DNA of 33,305 nt from Gemmatimonadota bacterium (GCA_026387895.1 JAPLKT010000122.1:1-33305); one strand, 5' to 3'. Shown: positions 23,660 to 32,681, counted from the first letter of the stretch. Numbers and translations: made by a program. The notes: generated by a model from the letters alone, not told the origin.

Positions 23660-24852
23660 CGACCTTCTGTCGTGCGACACGACGCGCTGATGTGCGAGCT
23701 GATGGTCGTGGCCCACTGCTCCCAGTTCTGTGTCGTTTCATGATAGGCGCGCGCTGATGCGCTCAGCGTATCATAACGCGTAGCGTCATCAAATAGGGGC
23801 GCAATCAGATTGGCATACGCCTCTGAGGGAGCATCGATAGGCAGGAGATGTCCCGTCACGCCTTCGATCACGGCTGCAGAGACGCCACCGGTATCGGTCG
23901 CGATAGATGGTGTGCCACAGGCCGCTGCCTCAGCAAAGACAACGCCATAACAGTCATTGCGAGTTGGGACGAGCACCACCCGCGCGTCGAGCATGAGTGA
24001 CACGAGCTGCGCCTGCTGCTCGGGCACATTCTTGTCGAGTCGAGGAATGACGGTCATCCACGGTCGTCGATCACGATCTGGTGGCGTGATGCCGCAGATC
24101 GTGAGCGTTGCCGAGATTCCACGGGCGCGGAGGATTTCTACTGTTCGTACAGCAATCGGTCCCCCTTTCTCGTGCCAGGTGGTGCCTACGAACAGCACGC
24201 TGAGCGATGCCCGCGACTTCGCGCTCCGGATTTCTGAGGCGGTGGGGATGTGGTCGAGATTTGGCCCGAATGGCGCGACGCAGATCCGGTCGGAGGACGC
24301 ACCACACTCCGCAACGGCGCTCGCTGAAGCCCAGTGTGAGGGATAGCTCAGGACCGAGGCGCGGGCCAATGCGCGTCGCTCCACCGCGCGCGCCTCCGTG
24401 GCATAGGACGGCGTGAATCGAGTGAAGCCCGGATGATACTCCTGCAGCAGCGGAATGGTCGCGTCCCCGGCGTAGAGCACCGGAACGTGCACATCGAGCG
24501 CACTCAACTCCGTACTCGCAAATGGCGCAAAGATAGCATCAACAGGACCAATCTCGCGCAGTCGCTGTGCGAAATGCCGCGCATAGGCATGTGCGAGGGC
24601 CGCAGAGTGCTCGTAGGGCCAGCCTCTGCCGGTGGCGAGTGCCGCCACCTTGTTCCGCACGCGTCGCCACTGCTCGGCCGCCGGACGTATCGGCCCGAGC
24701 GGAATCAACTCGTGCCCGAGTGTGCTCAGGGCACGGCACATGTAGAACGGCGTTCCGGATGTGGCGCGGCGGTCGAGCGGATCCTTCGCCGAGAGGACAG
24801 CGATGCGCAGGCTGACGCGCTCGTGTGCTGAGTTCAGCGTCGATCGCTCCAC
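23656..24852 (-). CDS. Glycosyltransferase family 4 (GT-B)
   Basis: A 398-residue GT-B enzyme expected to add a sugar during repeat-unit assembly. N-terminal domain: RIAVLSAKDPLDRRATSGTP, then YMCRALSTLGHEL; linker YPSHWASASAVAECGA; C-terminal domain SVLFVGTTWHEKGGPIAVRT, then NDCYGVVFAEAAACGTPSIA, where the usual E-x7-E is D-x7-E, a tolerated variant. The closest general type is the Gly-rich GT4 family of lipopolysaccharide and exopolysaccharide enzymes. Start is GTG 24852, overlapping the end of the wzz-like gene by 19 bases; a start nearer LRIAVLS cannot be excluded. Its stop (CTA on the plus strand) overlaps the stop of the convergent lipoprotein gene, so no terminator separates the two operons. 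Confidence 0.85.
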   Translation of the reverse strand: MERSTLNSAHERVSLRIAVLSAKDPLDRRATSGTPFYMCRALSTLGHELIPLGPIRPAAEQWRRVRNKVAALATGRGWPYEHSAALAHAYARHFAQRLREIGPVDAIFAPFASTELSALDVHVPVLYAGDATIPLLQEYHPGFTRFTPSYATEARAVERRALARASVLSYPSHWASASAVAECGASSDRICVAPFGPNLDHIPTASEIRSAKSRASLSVLFVGTTWHEKGGPIAVRTVEILRARGISATLTICGITPPDRDRRPWMTVIPRLDKNVPEQQAQLVSLMLDARVVLVPTRNDCYGVVFAEAAACGTPSIATDTGGVSAAVIEGVTGHLLPIDAPSEAYANLIAPLFDDATRYDTLSASARAYHETTQNWEQWATTISSHISASCRTTEGR

Positions 24853-26387
24853 AGCTCTAAGAACAAGCCGAGTCCAAGGGCGGCAGCAGCGGCGATGAGG
24901 GCACCGAGGACCAGTTGGACCAGCAGTTTTGGATATTCGGGGTCGTCGACACTCGCGACTTGGGGCGCATCTACAATTCGAATGCGTTGCAAGCGGATCA
25001 CGTCTGCGATTTCGGACTGCTTAAGTTGCTTGAGCAGGAGCACGTAGGTCTCGCTGGCAATGTTGCGATCGCGCCCGAGACGGATGTAACGCATCTGCTG
25101 TTCTGGGAGTATGCGCGTGGTATCCGCGATGGTGCGGATTTGCTGCGATGCGGTGGAGAGCTGCAGGTCGAGCCCTTCCAGATACTGATCGCTGATGCGC
25201 TGCAGTTGCCGTTCGAGATCTGCGATGCGTTGATTGAGGCCGCGGACTTCGTCGTTGTCCTCGGTGCGGCGCACGGCCAGTTGGGCGCGCTGGTTCTCGA
25301 GCGTAATCAACGCGTTGAGGAGGTCTTGAATGCCCTTGTTCGTGATCAGCGAGGGAAAGGTGGCAAGCTGTCGGTAGGCGCCCGGCTCGCGGCCGCCTTG
25401 TGCCCGTGGGCGCACAAGATCGATCATGTTGGCCAGTGCGCGTCGCTCGATAGTGAGTGCGTCGACCTGCGCGCTCAGGAGCGCGACGCGCTTCACTTGC
25501 TGATTCGCTTGTTCTCCTGGGTCTAAGATCTGTGCCGATTGCTGGTACGCGCGCAGGGCTTCTTCGGCATCGAGGACACGCCCCCTCTGGCTCTCCACCT
25601 GCTGGCGGATTTCGGACACTTGGCTTGCGGCGTCATTCTGCTCGTTTTGTTGGGTCTCGTGCATGAACTGCGTGACGATTTTGCGCACCACGGATGCGGC
25701 GAGCTGGCGATCTTCATCCTCGAAGGATACCAGCACCAAGCGAGAGCCCAAGTCCTGACGCCGGACTTCCATTCGCTTGTTGATATGGGCGCGAATGCGA
25801 TAGCGCGGCAAGATGTCGAGCACGAACTGGGCAGGCGCTGTGGTGTCAGGAATCACGCGCAGTCTGAGACCCCCCAGCCGGATGGTATCGCCGCGGGCGA
25901 GCACCGGCTGTGGGGTGGGGGCGCCTTTCCATTTCTCAGCGGTGATGCGATAGCTCCCGTCGGCGGTGCGATCTAGGGTGAGGCGGCCACCGGCTTCGAG
26001 CTCGCCAACTGTTGCGAGCTCCAAGAAGCGGCGACCGTCCTTCGGCTCGCGCACACGCACAGCGAGCGAAAAGCTGTCGATGGCCGCGTCGGCCAAGTGC
26101 CGACTGTGGAGGACGCCAATTTCTGTTTCGAGCTCGTCTTTGCCGAGCCCCGCGAGGCTTGCCCCGGGAAGCGACTGCAGCTGCTCGACCATTGCTCCGC
26201 CGGCACCGGAACGACTGTCGATGCGGAGGAGTGCGGCGCTTAGGTAGCGCGGCGCCGCGGTAAAGGTCCACGCTGCAACGGTGCTGAAAATGAGGACGGC
26301 AACGGCCAGCATCGGGCGCCACCGACGCGCCACGCGCTGCGACAGTTCGCGGAGCGAGAGATCATGGGACGAAACCGGAGCGATCAC
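24834..26387 (-). CDS. Wzz/GNVR-type polysaccharide co-polymerase (no kinase domain)
   Basis: A 517-residue inner-membrane protein that would set chain length together with the Wzy polymerase. Membrane segments at about 26-43 (MLAVAVLIFSTVAAWTFT) and about 490-511 (LVQLVLGALIAAAAALG) enclose a large periplasmic part with a long coiled coil (about 235-420, QVSEIRQQVESQRGRVLDAE; LNQRIADLERQLQRI). Before the second segment VDAPQVASVDDPEYPKLL carries the prolines typical of the family. No C-terminal Wzc-like BY-kinase follows, so any kinase must be elsewhere. Start ATG 26387 is one base from the end of the wzi-like gene region upstream, which suggests a common transcript. The 3' end overlaps the GT4 gene. 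Confidence 0.86.
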   Translation of the reverse strand: MIAPVSSHDLSLRELSQRVARRWRPMLAVAVLIFSTVAAWTFTAAPRYLSAALLRIDSRSGAGGAMVEQLQSLPGASLAGLGKDELETEIGVLHSRHLADAAIDSFSLAVRVREPKDGRRFLELATVGELEAGGRLTLDRTADGSYRITAEKWKGAPTPQPVLARGDTIRLGGLRLRVIPDTTAPAQFVLDILPRYRIRAHINKRMEVRRQDLGSRLVLVSFEDEDRQLAASVVRKIVTQFMHETQQNEQNDAASQVSEIRQQVESQRGRVLDAEEALRAYQQSAQILDPGEQANQQVKRVALLSAQVDALTIERRALANMIDLVRPRAQGGREPGAYRQLATFPSLITNKGIQDLLNALITLENQRAQLAVRRTEDNDEVRGLNQRIADLERQLQRISDQYLEGLDLQLSTASQQIRTIADTTRILPEQQMRYIRLGRDRNIASETYVLLLKQLKQSEIADVIRLQRIRIVDAPQVASVDDPEYPKLLVQLVLGALIAAAAALGLGLFLELWSDRR

Positions 26388-28105
26388 TTAGAAACCTTTG
26401 GCAGGAGAAAGCACAATGGAAAGTGTACGATTTCGGAAGTCTATGCCAGAGCTGGTCCCGGTCCCTTCATCGGCCAGATACGCCTGATACAGGTAGTTTA
26501 GCCGGACCGTACTCTGAAACTCCGCGCCAACTCTGAGGCCACGCCAGAGCACATGGCCGCGAATCCCCACGAACATCGTGATGTCCTCGCGTTTCACGCC
26601 TGGGACTATCGACTCGAACAGCATGCCGTTGTCGTAGCGAATCCGCCCACCGAACAGGCCGGCTGTCCAGCGATTTCGGATGAAATCGAGGCTGGCGAAC
26701 TGACTGCTTGAGCCAGGGCCGATGGCAGCCCCGAGCATCTGCCCATCCTGCGTAAATCCCTGCGGAACCGCATGGCTCGTGTACGAGGTCAAGAGCCCGG
26801 GCTGGAATCGCAGTGAGGGGCTTGGTTCGAAGTACGTGGCTTCGACGCGGAACCTCAAGTTTGTGGCACTGTCAGCCAGTGGGCGCACGAGCTGCGCGCC
26901 AATCGTATACCCTTGCGAGTGGGCGGGCTGTTCGAGTAGGTCGCGGAAGGAGATCGGCTGCTCGGTTCTCGCCCACTCGAACCAGCTTTCGAAACCATCG
27001 TCCGGAAGGGCGAGGCGGCCGAACAGCGAGAAAATTTGATCGGGCGCGGTGTAGTTGCCCGGGTGCTTTGGTTGCGTATTCGGCCGGCCGACATCGTGGA
27101 ACACGTTGAATGCGGTGCCGAGCGAGATGTCATTGGAAACGACCGGCGTCATGACCAATCGGGTGACGCCAAACTCCGCGTGACTCGTGTGCGGGGGTCG
27201 CCATGTGGCGACAACTCCGCTGAGTGCGCGCGAGTTGTTGGTGGAGTCGTAGTCGAAGTAGTTCGATTCGCTGAGTCGCCCCAGAAACCATTGCGCGTCG
27301 AAGGTTCCGTAGCGCGTCGGTGCCGGTTGCCGAGTCCGCAGGAAGATTCGTGGCACGCCGGCAGCGTTCGGTCCGAGGACCAGCGCATTTCGCATGCTGG
27401 GACCCCACCACTGGTTTTCTTCCGTGACCCCGGTGACCACCGGTCCAATATCGATGGTCAGACTACTCTGTCCGCTGACCATGCGGCGTCGCCCCAAGTT
27501 GCCGAATCGAAGCGGGAGGTCGATGGATTCCGGGAGACCGTGGAAGGGATTTGCCCAGATGGAGCGCGCGCCCTTGTCGGCGTACGGGATTGTCTGGAAA
27601 TCCAGATTCTGTTCGTTGATGAGTTCTGGCGCGACGATGGCGCGCACGGGGCCGACCTCAAACACCAGAAATCTAGATTCTGTTCAGTGATGATTTCCGG
27701 CGCGACGATCGCGCGCACAGGGCCGACCTCAAACACCAGCCCGCCGCGCAACACCGTGTTCATCCCGCGGCCCGCGAACAACGCTCCATCGTTCTGGGAC
27801 CATGGAAGTTGCGAGTTCCATACCGTCCGGTATTCCGGGGCCACCAGATCAACGCGCACCAAGCCGTCGCGTGGCGAGCGTGCGAGACGGGTCGATACGG
27901 ACCGCATGAGATAGCTCGTGGCGGAGCTATCCGAGGTTTTGCGGAGGGCGGCTTTCGAACGCGACAGGCCGTCGAGTTCTTGGCCCGGGACCTCGAGTAC
28001 GACGAGTCGCTGCTGCGCGGGGGCCTGTCCCCAGGCCAGCGTGGGAACGACCATCACGGCAAGCACCAACAGGAGCGACCGACGCGTGAGGGGACGGAGC
28101 CGCAT
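26388..28105 (-). pseudogene. Wzi-family capsule assembly outer-membrane protein, frame broken by a 71-bp duplication
   Basis: Wzi-type beta-barrel proteins bind nascent capsule at the outer membrane. The N-terminal part (from ATG 28105) has a signal peptide (RRSLLLVLAVMVVPTLAWG) and runs to FEVGPVRAIVAPEIITEQ. It then enters a second copy of the same 71 bases in the wrong frame and continues out of frame to 27458. The rest is intact in another frame from GTG 27665 (FEVGPVRAIVAPELINEQ, GRLALPDDGFESWFEWARTE, ending SIVLSPAKGF at 26388), but without a signal peptide. Removing either copy restores one continuous reading frame of about 550 codons. The distal half is otherwise undamaged, so the lesion is recent or an assembly artefact. 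Homologous to the intact Wzi-like gene at 28212 (GRGMNTVLRGGL versus GRGLNAQLQWGV). Confidence 0.8.
27597..27738 (-). repeat. 71-bp imperfect tandem duplication inside the Wzi-like gene
   Basis: Copies at 27597-27667 and 27668-27738 agree at 64 of 71 bases with no gaps. The length is 3 x 23 + 2, so it shifts the frame. Read in the gene's frame, four of the seven differences are synonymous third-position changes; the others give Leu/Ile and Asn/Thr. Confidence 0.95.
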
Positions 28106-28211
28106 CAAGTGAGGACTCAGGATCAGAGCGATGGGGAGGTAGCCAGCGGTCAGCGACATCGACTAATCTTCAGACGACGGCCGACCCCTAATCATAACCC
28201 TCGGACACCGA

Positions 28212-29849
28212 ATGCGAGACACCTGTACGGGTTGGCGCGCAGCGCTTGCAGGAGGCGTGCTAGCCCTGTTCGCGGGGCTGCCCACGCTGCACGCGCAGAC
28301 GTCCACCCGACTCGACCTGGGCGGCGTGCTGCAGGTTGGGGGCGAGGCGGAACGGTATCTGCGGGTGCTGCAGATTGCCGGCGAGGTTCCCCTGCATCCA
28401 TGGTCGATGCAGCCGTTTGCTGCTGGGGAAGTGTCGGGGCTCAGGCCGCGTGGCGATCATCCCTGGCGCGAGCGATTCTCGAACGGCGATAGCAGCGGCG
28501 AGAAGGGGTTTAGCTGGCTTCGGCCCGACGCCCGTCTGTGGTTCAACTCCGGCTTCCCCGTGCGAGACATGGAAGGGCCGGCATGGTCCGGCCGCGGGTT
28601 GAACGCGCAACTTCAGTGGGGGGTGACCGGTCGATTCTGGCGCTTCCGGTATCAGATTGCGCCGGTGGCGTTTGTGAATCAGAATGCGGGGTTTGCGACG
28701 GCGCCGAGAACGTCTCCGCTGGGCGATCCGCGTTGGACGGGACAGATTGATCTTCCGCAGCGATTTGGAACGAGCAGCTACGGACGGGTTGATGTCGGAG
28801 AAACTTCCCTTCAACTCGACTTGCCCGTCCTCCTGCTTTCACTCTCTAATCAGGTGCAGCGGTGGGGACCGGGACGCAGCTATGCACTCATCCTGAGTCC
28901 CAATGGTGGCGGGTTCCCGCACCTCACCGTTGGGACGCCACACCCGGTATCGATCGGCATTGGCCGATTCCAGCTGCGCTATCTGGCGGGAACGCTTGGC
29001 CAGTCGTCATTTTATCCATATAGTGGAGATCATCCCGATCGCATGGCCACGGCGATTGTGGGTTCCTTTATTCCGCGTTGGATCGATGGCTTGGAAATCG
29101 GCGCCATGAAGTGGACGGAGATGTGGATGCCGAAAAGTGTGACCTGGTCACAACTCAGTCGGCCTTTCGTCGGCGGATTCAATCGGAATTTCGGAACGGA
29201 TGCCGCGAACATCAATATTGAGGGTGAGAACGGAATGGCGTCGGTATTTTTCCGTTGGGTCGCGCCAAAGGCAGGAGCAGAAATTTTCGGAGAGATTTAC
29301 CGAGAAGACTATGCCGGCGATTTTCGCACGCTCTTAGGAAAGCCGGACGATCTCGCGTCCATTATGCTGGGCGTTCAGTACGCGATGGTAAAAACACCAG
29401 AGCGACTTCGTGTGATGCGCGCCGAAGTTGTGAATGGGCAACTCGCCCACCAAGAGCGCGGTCAGCGTGGCTTTTCAGCCTCCGAGCCGCCGTACCTACA
29501 CGGACAAGTTCCGCAAGGCCACACCCTCCGCGGCCAACTCCTTGGCGCCCCTGATGCCTATGGCGGCGCCGGATTCCGCCTCGCGGTCGAAGACTTTACC
29601 GCTGCCGGCCGATCGTCGTGGACCTTCCAGCGCAGCCTCGTGATGGAGGATGAACCCTACATCCCCTCCACGACGCAGGTCCGCCCCGCCGACGTGCTGT
29701 ATTCGCTCCGCTTTGAGTGGATGCACTTTTCGGGGAAGCGCGACTACACGCTCACGATTATGCCGGCGTATGAGCTGAACCGCTACACCATCGCTAATAA
29801 CGACCAGTTCAATCTCTATATCGCGGCGGGCGTTCGCGGCTGGCGCTGA
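28212..29849 (+). CDS. Wzi-like capsule assembly family outer-membrane protein
   Basis: A 545-residue protein with a signal peptide (RAALAGGVLALFAGLPTLHA, then QTST). The rest is rich in alternating hydrophobic strands ending with aromatic or Arg residues, as in a beta-barrel. It matches the Wzi pattern: SGRGLNAQLQWGV, GDPRWTGQIDLPQRFGTSSY, LLLSLSNQVQRWGPGRSYAL, EIFGEIYREDYAGDF, ending NLYIAAGVRGWR. In known systems Wzi is a lectin-like barrel that holds capsule on the outer membrane. ATG 28212 is the only start near the signal peptide; no strong Shine-Dalgarno sequence is visible. It is divergent from the broken paralogue with a 106-base gap and convergent with the Wza-like gene, 33 bases away. 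Confidence 0.82.
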   Translation: MRDTCTGWRAALAGGVLALFAGLPTLHAQTSTRLDLGGVLQVGGEAERYLRVLQIAGEVPLHPWSMQPFAAGEVSGLRPRGDHPWRERFSNGDSSGEKGFSWLRPDARLWFNSGFPVRDMEGPAWSGRGLNAQLQWGVTGRFWRFRYQIAPVAFVNQNAGFATAPRTSPLGDPRWTGQIDLPQRFGTSSYGRVDVGETSLQLDLPVLLLSLSNQVQRWGPGRSYALILSPNGGGFPHLTVGTPHPVSIGIGRFQLRYLAGTLGQSSFYPYSGDHPDRMATAIVGSFIPRWIDGLEIGAMKWTEMWMPKSVTWSQLSRPFVGGFNRNFGTDAANINIEGENGMASVFFRWVAPKAGAEIFGEIYREDYAGDFRTLLGKPDDLASIMLGVQYAMVKTPERLRVMRAEVVNGQLAHQERGQRGFSASEPPYLHGQVPQGHTLRGQLLGAPDAYGGAGFRLAVEDFTAAGRSSWTFQRSLVMEDEPYIPSTTQVRPADVLYSLRFEWMHFSGKRDYTLTIMPAYELNRYTIANNDQFNLYIAAGVRGWR

Positions 29850-29882
29850 GCGCCCCGCACTCCCGCTCGGCGCCGCGCATGA

Positions 29883-30539
29883 CTACCGGCGGAGGATCGA
29901 GATCAAAATTCCGGTGAGCGAGAGCGCGACAGAGGCCATGAACGCACTGTTTCGTTCAAACCACGAGAGCGCGACAGAGGCCATGAACGCACTGTTTCGT
30001 TCAAACCACGAGAATCGATCTACGTAGACTTGATCCCCGCTTCGTACATCGGCTCTGAAGATCAAACTGTCGACTGGCGCCTGCTTCACGATCGTGCGAC
30101 CGTCACGCACAATCCGCACGCGCCGCAAATCGCCCTGTATGTTGGTGCCCCCGGCGATTGCCACCGCGCTTGCGAACGTCATGGTCGGATCAAGCAGAAC
30201 CGGGCCAGGCTTGGTGACTTCCCCGAGCACAAGGATGAGACGCAGTGGGGTAAGAACCACCGAGGGATTCTTCAACTGACGTGCGTATGATTCGAGCAAC
30301 GAATCGCGCAGGATCTCCCACCCGGTATGCGTCACGATGCGCGGCCCAATGAGCGGCAGTACCAACTGACCGGCTTCGTCGACCTTAAAGTCGCCACTCA
30401 TATCATTTTCGCGCCAGACGAGCACCTTCACGACATCGCCGGGACGGAGGACAAACGACGGCTTCTCTTGGGCCGATGCGCAAGGCGCCGCGATCGCGCA
30501 GGCAACGATGAGCCGCATCAGTAGGCGGGAGAATGGCAC
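29883..30539 (-). CDS. Polysaccharide export protein (Wza/BexD-like), short form
   Basis: A periplasmic/outer-membrane polysaccharide export protein of about 218 residues. After a signal peptide (RLIVACAIAAPCASA) comes the Poly_export domain (FVLRPGDVVKVLVWRENDMS; KVDEAGQLVLPLIG) and one SLBB-type domain (VLGEVTKPGPVLLDPTMTF; DVRSGDQVYVDR). A hydrophobic C-terminal segment, LTGILISILRR, follows. Wza of E. coli is about 380 residues and has more repeats, so this is the short type. The segment SWFERNSAFMASVAL before the final helix is duplicated exactly. GTG 30539 is chosen because it gives a signal peptide of normal length; GTG 30569 and ATG 30518 are alternatives, and none has a clear ribosome binding site. 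Confidence 0.82.
   Translation of the reverse strand: MPFSRLLMRLIVACAIAAPCASAQEKPSFVLRPGDVVKVLVWRENDMSGDFKVDEAGQLVLPLIGPRIVTHTGWEILRDSLLESYARQLKNPSVVLTPLRLILVLGEVTKPGPVLLDPTMTFASAVAIAGGTNIQGDLRRVRIVRDGRTIVKQAPVDSLIFRADVRSGDQVYVDRFSWFERNSAFMASVALSWFERNSAFMASVALSLTGILISILRR
29919..30008 (-). repeat. Exact 45-bp tandem duplication in the Wza-like gene
   Basis: Two identical 45-bp units (29919-29963 and 29964-30008) followed by five more matching bases (CGAGA). In frame, they repeat 15 residues, SWFERNSAFMASVAL, at the start of the C-terminal helix. No base differs, so the event is recent, or it is an assembly or sequencing artefact. Confidence 0.95.
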
Positions 30540-30642
30540 TTGGATAAACGGGTAATGAGGAATAATCACACTGGTACGCTAACGTCTGTCAGCCGTCTGT
30601 GGCTAGTGGGACGCGCACACAGCTTAGGCTCTTCGAACTCAA

Positions 30643-31518
30643 CTACCGTGCCATCGCCCCCACCCAGAGCGCCCGCAGGCGAGCCGCATCACCCGCGAGC
30701 AGATACCGAAGGCCCGTCACCAGCCGCGTCGGCCAGAACCAGGCATGAAAGCGGAGCGCCTGCGACCACGTCAGATGCGTGCGCACAATCCGCCGCCGGT
30801 TGCGATCGCGCATCGTGATTTGAAAGGGGGAATCCGGAGTGCCCCGCGCGGGGACTTTATGCAGTAGTCGCGCCGCTGGTACCCAGCCAAGGGACCACCC
30901 GGCACGCATGGCGCGAACCCCCCATTCCACATCCTCCATGTACGCGAAGTAGTCGGCTGGAAAGGCCCCCACGGCGCGAATGGCATCGGCGCGCATCATC
31001 ACCGCGCACCCGCTCAGGAATGTGCACGGCACGACGGTCGGCGCGTCGCTCGCGGGTGGCGTGAGGTGACTCACACCAAGCCCCTTGGTGACGGAGAACT
31101 CCCCGCCGGCCCACCACATCAGGTCAGGCTGCGCGTGATGCGCAATCGTAGGTGCGGTTGCCGCGAGCTGGGGGGATCCCTCAAGTGCAGACACGAGCGC
31201 GCCCACGCATCCCGGGAGTACCACCGTGTCGTTATTGAGCACGAGGATATACTCCGCGCCACGCTCGAGCGACCAGGCAATGCCAGCATTGTTTCCGCCC
31301 GCGTAGCCCAGATTCTGCGTCGTCTGCAGATACGGGAGCTCAGGGAATCGCGCGTGCAATCGCGTGCCGCTGCCATCGGCCGACGCGTTGTCGACGAGCA
31401 GTGTGGTATGCGGCACACTCCCATGCCGCGCGAGCGACGCGAGGCACTCCACCGTGTCCTGCTCACCGTTCCAGTTGAGCACAATCACGACCACACGCGC
31501 GACGGCTGGTTGGGTCAC
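30643..31518 (-). CDS. Glycosyltransferase family 2
   Basis: A 291-residue GT-A enzyme for glycan assembly. The N-terminus reads VVVIVLNWNGEQDTVECLAS, then VDNASADGS (42-50), NLGYAGGNNAG (69-79) and the metal-site variant VLNNDTVV (93-100); YMEDVEWGVRAM holds the probable catalytic Asp/Glu. This set (NLGYAGGNN, L-N-N-D) is typical of the RfbF/rhamnosyltransferase and galactofuranosyltransferase-like GT2 branch. The last ~60 residues are basic with a hydrophobic stretch (FHAWFWPTRLVTGLRYLL) and may lie on the membrane. GTG 31518 is used: it overlaps the upstream stop by four bases (GTGA), and the longer frame to 31569 lies inside that gene. About 75 bases without visible signals separate it from the Wza-like gene. 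Confidence 0.88.
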   Translation of the reverse strand: MTQPAVARVVVIVLNWNGEQDTVECLASLARHGSVPHTTLLVDNASADGSGTRLHARFPELPYLQTTQNLGYAGGNNAGIAWSLERGAEYILVLNNDTVVLPGCVGALVSALEGSPQLAATAPTIAHHAQPDLMWWAGGEFSVTKGLGVSHLTPPASDAPTVVPCTFLSGCAVMMRADAIRAVGAFPADYFAYMEDVEWGVRAMRAGWSLGWVPAARLLHKVPARGTPDSPFQITMRDRNRRRIVRTHLTWSQALRFHAWFWPTRLVTGLRYLLAGDAARLRALWVGAMAR

Positions 31519-32681
31519 GGCAGCACCTCGCGAAAGACGTGCAGCATGTCGGCGGCGGTGCGATCCCATGAATACTCAAGCGCGCGCAGTGTGCCCGCGG
31601 CACGAAGTCGCGCGGCCTCAACGGGGTCGTTCAGCACACACGCGACCGCTGCAGCAAAAGCGTCCACATCGTCAGGGTCCGCCAATAAAGCGGCATCACC
31701 CACGACCTCCGGCAGCGACGTGGCACGCGCCACGACCGCTGGCGTACCGCTTGCCATTGCCTCCAGCACAGGGAGTCCGAACCCCTCGTAGCGCGACGGC
31801 ATCAAAAAGCAGGCCGCCCCAGCATACAGCGCGGCTAGGCGCGCATCATCGAGGGTCTGGACATCAACGATCCGATCTGCCACGCCAAGCCGAGCGGCGT
31901 GCGCGACGGTGCGGTCCCAGTGCGCAAAGCGCTCGCCGGCGACCACCAGGGTGAGCGTCGGATGCTGTTTGAGGAGCCGCGCCAACACATCAACCGCGAG
32001 TTTAATGTTCTTATGAGGCTTCCGATTTGCGACCACCAGTAGAAACGGTGCAGTGACACTCGGCGGCAGTGCGCTGTGCGTGCGTTCGACAAACGCCTTG
32101 GGCACCCCGCCTCCACAAATCACTCGGACATGACCGCGCAGCGCAGAGTCGTGCGACTCGAGGTCATCGCGTGTGAACTGCGAAACGGTCACCACGCGAT
32201 CCGCACGCCGCGTGACGCGACGCAACAGCGCGCGCATCAGGCCACGCTTCACGGCGCTCGTATGGTCAGCCACTCGAAGCGGAATCAGGTCGTGCACGGT
32301 TACAACCGTGGGTCGCCGGGAGAAGAAAAATGGCGCATCCCAATGCGGGAACCAGACCACGCTCCGCTCCGGCAGCGACCGCGCCAGCTGCGGCCACTGG
32401 AGCTGCGCGGCCACCGAATAGCGCCCACCACCGAGCGCAATGATACGCGTTGGTGTCGCCGTAGAAAGTGTCGCGCACCACGCGGCAAGCTCCTGTGGAT
32501 CGCCCGCAAGCACCAACTCGGCGAACTCCCCAGCCGCGACGATGCGCGCGGTGACTTCCCGCACATGGCGACCGATCCCCGAGCCCCACAGGACGCGCGC
32601 GTCAACCACGAGCACGCGCTTCTCACGTTCACGCTTATCATGCACGCGCGTATCGCGCACGTGCGTGTCAGGCGCACTCAC
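31515..32681 (-). CDS. Glycosyltransferase family 4 (GT-B)
   Basis: A 388-residue GT4 enzyme. Visible motifs: VLVVDARVLWGSGIGRHVRE near the start, then VVTVHDLIPLRVAD, RVVTVSQFTRDDL, PFLLVVANRKPHKNIKLAVD (start of the donor-binding half) and YEGFGLPVLEAMASGTP at about 297, with the canonical E-x7-E for the nucleotide sugar, followed by SLPEVVGDAALL. This type often adds mannose or a related sugar to lipid-linked intermediates. Start GTG 32681 overlaps the stop of the amidohydrolase by four bases (GTGA), and its own stop overlaps the next gene likewise, so the three genes are translationally coupled. A hydrophilic Asp/Arg-rich stretch of about 20 residues precedes the first strand. Confidence 0.88.
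   Translation of the reverse strand: MSAPDTHVRDTRVHDKREREKRVLVVDARVLWGSGIGRHVREVTARIVAAGEFAELVLAGDPQELAAWCATLSTATPTRIIALGGGRYSVAAQLQWPQLARSLPERSVVWFPHWDAPFFFSRRPTVVTVHDLIPLRVADHTSAVKRGLMRALLRRVTRRADRVVTVSQFTRDDLESHDSALRGHVRVICGGGVPKAFVERTHSALPPSVTAPFLLVVANRKPHKNIKLAVDVLARLLKQHPTLTLVVAGERFAHWDRTVAHAARLGVADRIVDVQTLDDARLAALYAGAACFLMPSRYEGFGLPVLEAMASGTPAVVARATSLPEVVGDAALLADPDDVDAFAAAVACVLNDPVEAARLRAAGTLRALEYSWDRTAADMLHVFREVLP

Noticed and set aside
27458..27667. Programmed frameshift as explanation for the split Wzi
   Set aside because: The break is caused by a 71-bp duplication, not by a slippery site; removing one copy restores the frame exactly.
27036..27914. 292-residue plus-strand frame across the broken Wzi gene
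   Set aside because: It spans the 71-bp duplication by chance; no start signal and composition unlike the neighbouring proteins.
29842..29880. Terminator between the convergent Wzi-like and Wza-like genes
   Set aside because: A GGCGC/GCGCC hairpin overlaps the Wzi-like stop, but it is only 5 bp and no T tract follows on either strand.
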